Under the pieces are notes generated by a model. That model was given only the letters and a program-made list of their open reading frames with translations, made no database searches and was not told the origin of the DNA. The position numbers and the translations under genes are program-made. This document shows positions 1 through 5,801 of a DNA stretch of 6,611 bases, piece after piece. This DNA comes from an uncultured Lachnospiraceae bacterium (lineage in GTDB: Bacteria > Bacillota > Clostridia > Lachnospirales > Lachnospiraceae), in NCBI GenBank assembly GCA_948438565.1, contig CAOJLW010000118.1, forward strand, positions 1-6,611, given 5' to 3'. Positions within the stretch are counted from its first letter, which is position 1. Every line of letters starts with the position of its first letter.

Positions 1-542
1 CTCTCTATGCGGCGACCAAAAAATCCAATGAGCTGATGGCGCACGCTTACAGCAAGCTTTATCGAATACCAAGTACGGGTTTGCGTTTTTTTACGGTGTA
101 TGGGCCGGCGGGAAGGCCGGATATGGCTTATTTTAAATTTACCGATAAGCTGGTAAAGGGCGAAAAAATCCAAATTTACAATTACGGGGATTTGAAACGC
201 GATTTTACGTATATTGACGATATCGTTACGGGGGTTCGAAAAGTAATGGAGCGGCCGCCAAAAGAAAATGAGCAGGGTGTGCGTTATAAAATCTATAATA
301 TCGGCAACCATAAACCGGAAGGACTGCTGCATTTTGTCGAGGTTTTGGAACAATGTCTGATGGAAGAGGGGATTATTACAAAACCCGCAGAAAAAGAATT
401 GCTGCCGATGCAGCCGGGGGACGTCTATCAGACGTATGCGGATATTGACGAGTTGCGGGACGATTTTGGCTTTTGCCCAAGCACAAGCTTGGAGGAAGGA
501 CTGCGTGCATTTGCAAAATGGTATAAAAAATATAAGATGTAA
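1..542 (+). CDS. NAD-dependent sugar-nucleotide epimerase, probably UDP-glucuronate 4-epimerase (3' part; 5' end outside the window)
   Basis: This is the C-terminal 179 residues of an extended short-chain dehydrogenase/reductase. Reading frame 3 is open from the left edge to the TAA at 540-542. The ATG at 36 is internal, because coding sequence upstream of it already carries the catalytic YxxxK motif (Tyr codon 6-8, Lys codon 18-20) followed by KSNE. Next come the family's LRFFTVYGP block with GRPDMA, where the substrate is bound, then FTYIDD and a YNIGN segment. The GRPDMAYFKFTDKL stretch and the YAATKKSNE signature are typical of UDP-glucuronate 4-epimerases (CapI/GAE-like), which interconvert UDP-glucuronate and UDP-galacturonate in the cytosol. 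The N-terminal Rossmann GxxGxxG half is missing only because the window starts here. The stop is 14 bp before ugd, whose product makes the expected substrate, so the two are almost certainly co-transcribed. A UDP-glucose or other 4-epimerase is less likely. The substrate call is inference. Confidence 0.88.
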   Translation, partial: LYAATKKSNELMAHAYSKLYRIPSTGLRFFTVYGPAGRPDMAYFKFTDKLVKGEKIQIYNYGDLKRDFTYIDDIVTGVRKVMERPPKENEQGVRYKIYNIGNHKPEGLLHFVEVLEQCLMEEGIITKPAEKELLPMQPGDVYQTYADIDELRDDFGFCPSTSLEEGLRAFAKWYKKYKM

Positions 543-556
543 AAGAAGGGGAAATT

Positions 557-1759
557 ATGAAGATTGCAGTTGCCGGCACCGGTTATGTCGGCCTTTCCAA
601 CGCTGTTTTATTGGCGCAGCGCAATACCGTGTATGCGGTGGATATTATTCCGGAAAAGGTGGCGTTGATTAATCAAAAAAAATCTCCGATTGCCGATCCG
701 GAAATTGAAGAGTATCTGTTATCCAGAGATTTGGATTTGACTGCGACGACCGACGCCATATCGGCCTATCGGGATGCGGATTTTGTCATTATTGCGACGC
801 CGACCAATTACGATCCGGTTCAGAATTATTTTAATACGTCGTCTGTAGAGGCCGTAGTCAAGCTTGTGATGCAGGTCAACCCGGATGCGTTAATGATTAT
901 TAAATCTACGGTTCCGGTTGGATATACAAAATCGATTCGCGAGAAATTTCATACGGAGAATATTCTGTTTTCGCCGGAGTTTTTGCGGGAAGGCCATGCC
1001 CTGTATGATAATTTGTATCCTTCCAGGATTATTGTTGGCGTGCCGTTAGAGGATGAAAGACTGTTACGGGCGGCGCATACATTTGTCGACTTATTACAGC
1101 AGGGAGCCGTGAAACAGGAAATTCCAATCCGTCTGATGGACTTGACAGAGGCCGAGTCTGTCAAGCTGTTTGCCAATACGTATCTGGCGTTACGCGTGGC
1201 ATTTTTCAATGAACTGGATACGTATGCGGAAATGCGGGGTCTGGATACCAAGCAAATTATAGAAGGGATTGGCCTCGATCCTAGGATTGGGGTGCATTAC
1301 AACAACCCTTCGTTCGGATATGGCGGCTATTGCCTGCCCAAAGATACCAAGCAGCTTTTGGCCAATTATGCGGATGTGCCGAATAATATTATCGGGGCGA
1401 TTGTAGACGCCAACCGTACCCGGAAAGATTTTATTGCGGAGCGTATTTTGCAGAAGGCCGGATTTGTAGAAGGAAAAGCCACGACGATAGGGATTTATCG
1501 TTTGACGATGAAAGTCAATTCAGACAATTTCCGTCAGTCGTCCATACAGGGCGTTATGAAACGGTTAAAAGCAAAAGGCGTTGAAGTGATTGTGTATGAG
1601 CCGGCGTTACAAGAGGATCAGTTTTTTAGTTCCAGGGTCGTACGCGATTTAAATGAATTTAAGCGACAATCGGATCTGATTGTCGCAAACAGGAACAGCA
1701 GCGAGCTTGAGGATATCAAAGATAAAGTTTATACCAGGGATTTATATGCGAGGGATTAA
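557..1759 (+). CDS. ugd: UDP-glucose 6-dehydrogenase (HasB/Ugd family)
   Basis: This complete 400-residue enzyme oxidises UDP-glucose to UDP-glucuronate with two NAD+ in the cytosol, supplying acidic sugar for surface polysaccharide. The N-terminal Rossmann domain starts at residue 3 with the dinucleotide-binding GTGYVGLS motif (residues 7-14). The ATPTNY segment is at 80-85 and KSTVPVG at 116-122. The substrate-binding SPEFLREG block includes Glu141. Lys203 lies in VKLFANTYLALR, and the catalytic Cys259 is in GYGGYCLPKDTKQ with Asp263 just after. The C-terminal UDP-binding domain follows, ending in YTRDLYARD. Length and motifs closely match streptococcal HasB (about 400 residues, catalytic Cys260), which favours UDP-glucose over UDP-N-acetylmannosamine as substrate. 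The start is supported by an AGAAGGGGA ribosome-binding site 7 bp or so upstream. It sits 14 bp after the epimerase and 36 bp before the VanZ-like gene, in one operon without an internal terminator. No key residue is missing. Confidence 0.96.
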   Translation: MKIAVAGTGYVGLSNAVLLAQRNTVYAVDIIPEKVALINQKKSPIADPEIEEYLLSRDLDLTATTDAISAYRDADFVIIATPTNYDPVQNYFNTSSVEAVVKLVMQVNPDALMIIKSTVPVGYTKSIREKFHTENILFSPEFLREGHALYDNLYPSRIIVGVPLEDERLLRAAHTFVDLLQQGAVKQEIPIRLMDLTEAESVKLFANTYLALRVAFFNELDTYAEMRGLDTKQIIEGIGLDPRIGVHYNNPSFGYGGYCLPKDTKQLLANYADVPNNIIGAIVDANRTRKDFIAERILQKAGFVEGKATTIGIYRLTMKVNSDNFRQSSIQGVMKRLKAKGVEVIVYEPALQEDQFFSSRVVRDLNEFKRQSDLIVANRNSSELEDIKDKVYTRDLYARD

Positions 1760-1782
1760 CCCTGCCTGTATATGGGATGAGT

Positions 1783-1787
1783 GGAAG
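1783..1787 (+). promoter_or_regulatory. Ribosome-binding site deciding the start of the VanZ-like gene
   Basis: GGAAG lies 8 bp before the ATG at 1796, a normal Shine-Dalgarno distance. It lies inside the frame if the upstream GTG (1781) were used, and is only 2 bp from the ATG at 1790. The only other purine run, GGGATGA at 1774-1780, directly abuts the GTG and suits the ATG at 1790 at best. This favours 1796, with 1790 as the alternative. Confidence 0.45.
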
Positions 1788-1795
1788 AAATGAGA

Positions 1796-2350
1796 ATGTT
1801 ACAGACAATTTTAACCAATATGTCCAGTTTTTTTCGGATGTATGCGGGGCAGGGAGCCGTCATTGCAGTCGTTGCATTTATTGTGGCCGCAGTGTTCGGC
1901 GGTTGGCATGAAAAAAAGCGTACGGGTCATTTTTTTAGCGGCAGTATGCTGATTCGGACGACGGCAGCAGCGATTCTGGCCATGTATGTCTACATTGTGA
2001 TTGGGATTACGATGCTTTCACGGAGTGAAGGCTATTCAAACAGTATGAATTTGCGTCTATTTAGCACGTTTTGCTTATCCTTTTATAATCGTATGTTTAT
2101 TTACGAAAATATACTGTTGTTTGTCCCGTTAGGGATTTTATTATATCTGCTTGCCAAGCCGTTTCGGCGGGTATGGATTTCTCTGATTACAGGGATGCTA
2201 TGCAGCTTTTGTATTGAGATTTCACAGTATATTACGCGTTTGGGCAGATTTGAACTCGATGATATTTTGACGAATACGATGGGTATGCTGTTGGGGTTTG
2301 GGATCAGCAAAGGCTTGGATTCGATTGGGGTTGCAAAAAAAAGCGGGTGA
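1796..2350 (+). CDS. VanZ-like family integral membrane protein
   Basis: About 184 residues are encoded from the ATG at 1796; starts at GTG 1781 or ATG 1790 would add 5 or 2 residues. I see about five hydrophobic segments, at residues ~20-36, 54-74, 104-120, 126-141 and 159-171. The VanZ-family core is clear: ENILLFVPLGILL at the start of the third segment, then EISQY near residue 141, then a loop LGRFELDDILTNTMG leading into the last helix. The protein is expected in the cytoplasmic membrane. VanZ of the Tn1546 vancomycin cluster gives low-level teicoplanin resistance, but most relatives, like this one, lie outside van clusters and have no established function. There is no vanA/vanH/vanX here, so a resistance role should not be assumed. 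Its place after ugd suggests a link to surface glycan or cell envelope. The gene converges with the DUF4422 gene, with only 4 bp between stop codons, and its operon terminator lies beyond the stop, inside that gene. Confidence 0.88.
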   Translation: MLQTILTNMSSFFRMYAGQGAVIAVVAFIVAAVFGGWHEKKRTGHFFSGSMLIRTTAAAILAMYVYIVIGITMLSRSEGYSNSMNLRLFSTFCLSFYNRMFIYENILLFVPLGILLYLLAKPFRRVWISLITGMLCSFCIEISQYITRLGRFELDDILTNTMGMLLGFGISKGLDSIGVAKKSG

Positions 2351-2354
2351 GCTT

Positions 2355-3464
2355 TTAGATGCAATCCCATATCTGTTTGGAAATCTTTTCATGCAAAGCT
2401 TCCTGTTTGCAAAACATTTTTACAGCAATATCAATGGCAACCGGCGTTATCAGCCGGTTGTTTTTTAGGAACAGCCGATCGTCTGCGCTGGCCTTTTCAG
2501 CGAGAAAATGGGAAACGGTCATATTGAGACGATGAAAATGTGTAATCAGTCGATCATAATCCCGGATATTGTCTAAAATACACCGGTGAAAGGCTTCGTC
2601 CTCGAAGCTGCACGTGGAAATAATCTGCATACAGATATGCAGTTCTCCGGTAATATCCGAAGCTTCCATCAGTACGTCGGGACGCTTTTGGTAGGCGGCC
2701 AAAAAGCAGTCTTTTGCCCCGTTATAATCCCGTTTGGCAAAAAAATCCGCCAGAGCTTTACGTAACATCCGCGTTTCATATTTTTCCCCCGACATTCCCA
2801 CCTTGCATTCATAGACGCGGAATTGATGGCAGGCGATAAAGACGGTCTGCAAGAACTCAGATAAAAAGCCAAACAGTCGTTTATGGTAATCGTTGTATCC
2901 AGTAAAATCCGTGCGTTTTTGCACTTCAAACAGAATATCAAACAGCCAGGCGCAGTAACAGTCATACGTGTCTTTGGAAGTGACAAAGATATTTCCAAAA
3001 AAGGTCTGCGAGCCATGTACGAGCTGTTCAAATGTCTGGGCATAGTCCGGATATTTTTCCATTAATACTTCGCCGGTGGTAATTAGATCTTTGATATGGT
3101 GGTTTTGGGAAAAGCCGTCGTAATATGTGCCGGTCAAGGTCAGAAGTTTGGTAGTCACCATATCGTATTTTGTGAGCAGATGCTTTAGATTCTGTTCGGT
3201 AAAAATCGATCCGTCCTTTTGTATCAGGTAACGCCTGTAGTGGCAAACGCCGATATAGTCGGACGCATGGTAGTTTTTCCACAGCCAGTACATCCCGGTC
3301 AGTTCACAGAAATAGGGGTTGTATGATGAAATAGAGTCGCCGGTGTCATCGCCCAAATAACCCAGATCGGCGGCATTGGCACGTCCGACGTGGAGTGGGA
3401 CGTACATGGGATCCGGGGGTTGGGTGAAGGGTTTGTGGGTCATAACGAATATTTTGACAGACAT
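2355..3464 (-). CDS. DUF4422-family protein, putative glycosyltransferase for capsule/exopolysaccharide, with C-terminal extension
   Basis: This 369-residue protein begins directly with the family's N-terminal strand (KIFVMTHKPF). It then shows the hallmark blocks of DUF4422: a YVPLHVG segment at 21-27, LGDDTGDSIS at 37-46, the CELTGMYWLWKN block at 53-64, DYIGVCHYRRYL at 69-80 and a GFLSEFLQTVFI segment at 199-210. The family occurs in capsule and exopolysaccharide clusters and is regarded as glycosyltransferase-like; donor and acceptor here are unknown. The family domain ends near residue 230. The remaining ~140 residues are predicted helical, the first part (AKRDYNGAKDCFLAAYQKRPDVL, within 243-265) resembling a TPR-type helix pair. 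No signal peptide or membrane helix is visible, so it probably acts in the cytosol or at the membrane face. The start is fixed by a perfect AAGGAGG (3471-3477, minus strand) 6 bp before the ATG, and a promoter lies just upstream. It is transcribed against the ugd operon, with no clear terminator of its own. Confidence 0.85.
   Translation of the reverse strand: MSVKIFVMTHKPFTQPPDPMYVPLHVGRANAADLGYLGDDTGDSISSYNPYFCELTGMYWLWKNYHASDYIGVCHYRRYLIQKDGSIFTEQNLKHLLTKYDMVTTKLLTLTGTYYDGFSQNHHIKDLITTGEVLMEKYPDYAQTFEQLVHGSQTFFGNIFVTSKDTYDCYCAWLFDILFEVQKRTDFTGYNDYHKRLFGFLSEFLQTVFIACHQFRVYECKVGMSGEKYETRMLRKALADFFAKRDYNGAKDCFLAAYQKRPDVLMEASDITGELHICMQIISTCSFEDEAFHRCILDNIRDYDRLITHFHRLNMTVSHFLAEKASADDRLFLKNNRLITPVAIDIAVKMFCKQEALHEKISKQIWDCI
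2438..2466 (+). terminator. Intrinsic terminator for the epimerase-ugd-VanZ operon, inside the convergent gene
   Basis: A perfect 8-bp stem, CAACCGGC (2438-2445) with GCCGGTTG (2453-2460), encloses a 7-base loop and is followed at once by six T (2461-2466). Two G-U pairs could extend the base of the stem. The orientation fits termination of rightward transcription coming from the VanZ-like gene, whose stop is 87 bp upstream. The site overlaps codons ~333-343 of the DUF4422 gene read on the other strand. On that strand the hairpin has A residues rather than a U-tract after it, so it should not stop DUF4422 transcription. Confidence 0.75.
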
Positions 3465-3495
3465 AGAAAGCCTCCTTGTCGATAGATGTAATCAT

Positions 3496-3524
3496 AGGAT
3501 ATCGGTAAAGGGGTGGGGTGTCAA
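3496..3524 (-). promoter_or_regulatory. Sigma-A-type promoter of the DUF4422 gene
   Basis: On the minus strand a consensus -35 TTGACA (3519-3524) is followed by a 17-bp spacer and TATCCT (3496-3501), a 4/6 match to TATAAT. The predicted start of transcription is near 3489, leaving a leader of about 25 bases that contains the AAGGAGG ribosome-binding site. The spacer is C-rich (two CCCC runs). Confidence 0.6.
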
Positions 3525-3619
3525 GAGGGGATGGACAGGTATCTGCGGCGTTGCAGACATCGGTTCCATTTTACGATGATTGTCTATTGCAAACTCTTGT
3601 TATTTTTTACAAATTCCTC

Positions 3620-3648
3620 TTGAAAAAAAAACGCCCGATTGCTACAAT
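3620..3648 (+). promoter_or_regulatory. Sigma-A-type promoter of the HelD-like gene (extended -10)
   Basis: TTGAAA (3620-3625) and TACAAT (3643-3648) are separated by exactly 17 bp, each matching consensus at 5 of 6 positions. The -10 carries an upstream TG one base away (TGC before TACAAT), the extended -10 feature. The spacer begins with an A-tract. Transcription would start near 3655, about 30 bases before the ATG at 3685. The leader contains AAAAAGGAG, 10 bp before the start codon. Confidence 0.72.
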
Positions 3649-3650
3649 CG
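3636..3650. repeat. Short palindrome overlapping the -10 element of the HelD-gene promoter
   Basis: The arms CGATTG (3636-3641) and CAATCG (3645-3650) are perfect inverted repeats around CTA. The right arm and centre contain the whole -10 TACAAT. The position is right for an operator that would block RNA polymerase, but the arms are short and no regulator gene is in the window, so the operator role is inference. Confidence 0.35.
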
Positions 3651-3684
3651 TGTGATGAAGATATGAAAAAGGAGACTGCGCCAT

Positions 3685-5718
3685 ATGAATGAAGAATCTT
3701 ATTTGGCTTGTGTGATAGAAATCCTGCACCAAAAAATCCAGGAAATTGACGGCAAAATGGCTGGCAATGAAAAGGATATTGCACAGATGCATACGTATTT
3801 TTGGGAAAATTATACGGAATTTGACGAATATGGCTATGAACAATACGATAACAGCAATGCTTTAAAAAGCCGTGTCAAAGAGCAGGGGGAATACAGACGG
3901 GAACGCTTCCGCTATGAGCGGATGCTGGATTCCCCTTATTTCGGCAGGGTGGATTTTTGTTACGAAGGCGAAAGCGAGCCGGAGACGTATTATATTGGCA
4001 TTGGAAATTTGGCCCGGGGCAGGGCAAAAGATCCGTATGTGTTTGACTGGCGCGCCCCGGTTTCCGGTCTGTTTTATGATTATGACAAAGGCGCGGCGCA
4101 GTTTCAGGCTCCGATGGGCGTTTTGACGGGGGAGATTACACGTAAAAAACAGTATAAGATTAAACATGGAAAAATAGTCTATATTTTAGAAAATGAGATC
4201 AATATTGACGATGAAATTTTGCAGCAGGCGCTTTTGGAACACGCAGACGCCCGCTTGAAAAGTATTGTAACGACGATTCAAAAAGAGCAGAATGGCATTA
4301 TCCGTTATCCGGGGCAACAGATTTTAGCCGTACAGGGATGCGCCGGTAGCGGCAAGACGTCCGTTGCGCTGCATCGAGTGGCCTATCTGTTGTATCACAA
4401 CCGGAAGCAGCTTCATGCGGCGCAGATTTTAATTCTGTCCCCCAACAGTATTTTTGCCGATTATATTTCCCGGATTTTGCCAGAGCTTGGTGAAGAAAAT
4501 ATCTGTGAGATGACGCTGGACGATTTTGCATACCATGAGTTGTCAGCGTATGGGGAGGCGGAGGATCGTTATGATGAAATCGAAAAGCTCTTACATCCAA
4601 AGGACGCGTTAAAGCCGGCCACACAGGAATCGCTTTATAATCAGAGTCAGGCCTATATGCAGGAGTTGGATGGGTTTATTTTAAGCCTGGAATGGGATCT
4701 GGTGGATGTGCAGGCGTTTGCATATGGCAAGGTGGAGCTGAGTGAACGCCAAATTTCCGATCTGTTTTATGAAAAATTGGCCGATGTCCCAATTTTAAGC
4801 CGAATGGAAAAAATCGGCGAGTATCTGATAGACGCTATCGAAACGCTCCGTGGCAAAAATATGGAAGAAGAGGAACGCCAGACGGTGTTTGGGCGTTTGA
4901 ATGCGATGTACCAGACAAGGGACGTGTTGGAGCTCTATCAGCGTTTTCTTGCAGAATCCGGCCGAAAGGCTATGGATACTTCGGACGGTATTTTGCGCTA
5001 CGAGGACGTATATCCGCTGCTGTATCTGAAATATGCTGTTTTGGAACCGCCAAAACGCCGGGAAGTCAAGCATCTGGTCATTGATGAAATGCAGGATTAT
5101 TCGTATTTGCAATATGTTTTGCTGGATCAGATGTTTGACTGTCCGATGACAATGTTAGGGGATAAGGTACAGACGATGGGGAGCGTACAGCAGGACGTGT
5201 TGTCTTTTTTACCCCGGATTTTCGGCAGACGGGTGCATTGCGCCTATCTGGATAAAAGCTATCGTTCCACGATAGAAATTATGGAGTTTGCCAACCGTTT
5301 GGTGGGCGGGCAAAATGTGCAGGCGGTCAAACGCCATGGCAGGCCGCCGGCTGTAGCGTATGTTAGGACAGAGGAAGAAATGTATCGGCGGATGGCCAGG
5401 GATATCGAACAGGAGAGCGAAGCGGATACCCTGGCGGCGCTTTGTCTGGATGAGGGCAGCGCCAGGCGGGCAGCGGAAAAGCTGCGCCAAGAGATGGCGG
5501 GGCAAAACGTCATGCTTTTGACCAGAGAGAGCATGAAATTTCAACAGGGACTTTCCGTGATGCCGTTTTATTTGGCCAAGGGATTGGAATTTGACGCCGT
5601 ATTTGTGCCGGATCTGCAAAACTATCGGGAACCGCTGCACAGGCAGGCGCTTTATATCAATGCGACCAGGGCCTTGCATAGCCTGCATTTATACGGTATA
5701 GGCGAGGAACCGTCGTGA
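3685..5718 (+). CDS. helD: HelD-like superfamily 1 (UvrD/Rep-type) ATPase, RNA polymerase recycling motor family
   Basis: This 677-residue protein has an N-terminal charged helical/coiled-coil region (about 1-65), then HelD-family blocks DSPYFGRVDF (~82-91), DWRAPVSGLFYDY (~120s) and YKIKHGK. The ATPase core follows: Walker A GCAGSGKT at 218-225 (Lys224), Walker B VIDEMQD at 465-471, a LGDKVQT motif III, KSYRS at 524-528 (motif IV), AKGLEFD at 631-637 (motif V) and NATRA with Arg662 (motif VI). All catalytic motifs are present. In Bacillus subtilis and relatives HelD binds RNA polymerase, reaches into its channels and uses ATP to release stalled enzyme from DNA and recycle it. That role is inferred here from family. 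It is about 100 residues shorter than B. subtilis HelD (774), as in many clostridial members. The gene has its own promoter, diverges from the DUF4422 gene and is followed after 83 bp by a DNA methyltransferase. A DNA helicase role cannot be excluded. Confidence 0.88.
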   Translation: MNEESYLACVIEILHQKIQEIDGKMAGNEKDIAQMHTYFWENYTEFDEYGYEQYDNSNALKSRVKEQGEYRRERFRYERMLDSPYFGRVDFCYEGESEPETYYIGIGNLARGRAKDPYVFDWRAPVSGLFYDYDKGAAQFQAPMGVLTGEITRKKQYKIKHGKIVYILENEINIDDEILQQALLEHADARLKSIVTTIQKEQNGIIRYPGQQILAVQGCAGSGKTSVALHRVAYLLYHNRKQLHAAQILILSPNSIFADYISRILPELGEENICEMTLDDFAYHELSAYGEAEDRYDEIEKLLHPKDALKPATQESLYNQSQAYMQELDGFILSLEWDLVDVQAFAYGKVELSERQISDLFYEKLADVPILSRMEKIGEYLIDAIETLRGKNMEEEERQTVFGRLNAMYQTRDVLELYQRFLAESGRKAMDTSDGILRYEDVYPLLYLKYAVLEPPKRREVKHLVIDEMQDYSYLQYVLLDQMFDCPMTMLGDKVQTMGSVQQDVLSFLPRIFGRRVHCAYLDKSYRSTIEIMEFANRLVGGQNVQAVKRHGRPPAVAYVRTEEEMYRRMARDIEQESEADTLAALCLDEGSARRAAEKLRQEMAGQNVMLLTRESMKFQQGLSVMPFYLAKGLEFDAVFVPDLQNYREPLHRQALYINATRALHSLHLYGIGEEPS

Positions 5719-5731
5719 TATCACAGGACGG
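5710..5731. repeat. Imperfect palindrome across the stop codon of the HelD-like gene
   Basis: A perfect 10-bp palindrome GTGATATCAC (5715-5724), which includes the TGA stop, is flanked by CCGTC (5710-5714) and GACGG (5727-5731), with two unpaired bases (AG) on the right. As RNA it could fold into a hairpin ending the message, but no T-run follows, so it is not a standard intrinsic terminator. Transcription may run on into the methyltransferase gene. Confidence 0.35.
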
Positions 5732-5801
5732 CTTGGTCGTCTCATGGTATGGACAGACTCGTCGATGGAGAACCATGTTTCACATTTAAGGGGAAAATGC
5801 C

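Noticed and set aside
36..542. ATG at 36 as the true start of the epimerase
   Set aside because: The frame is open to the left edge and already encodes the catalytic YxxxK motif upstream of this ATG, so the gene begins outside the window.
1796..2350. Teicoplanin-resistance gene vanZ
   Set aside because: Only family-level similarity is visible and no other van genes are present, so the resistance name is not justified.
2330..2375. Possible minus-strand terminator for the DUF4422 gene using the run of eight T (minus strand) inside the VanZ gene end
   Set aside because: The T-run is there, but only a weak, interrupted stem (GGG with CCC and two further pairs) precedes it, so I cannot support a terminator.
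3542..3557. Inverted repeat TCTGC/GCAGA in the divergent intergenic region
   Set aside because: Only 5-bp arms with a 6-base loop, no T-run and not placed on either promoter; could easily be chance.
3465..3684. Small gene in the divergent intergenic region
   Set aside because: A short + strand frame (3376-3579) crosses it but runs antisense from the start of the DUF4422 gene, through its ribosome-binding site and promoter, with no ribosome-binding site of its own or conserved feature.
5209..5688. 159-residue open frame on the minus strand
   Set aside because: It lies wholly antisense to the conserved C-terminal ATPase motifs of the HelD-like gene, has no recognisable domain and no evident ribosome-binding site; it is a shadow frame.
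5743..5777. CATGGT/ACCATG inverted repeat as an annotated operator or hairpin
   Set aside because: Six-bp arms separated by 23 bases are weak evidence; mentioned only as part of a finding on the gap.
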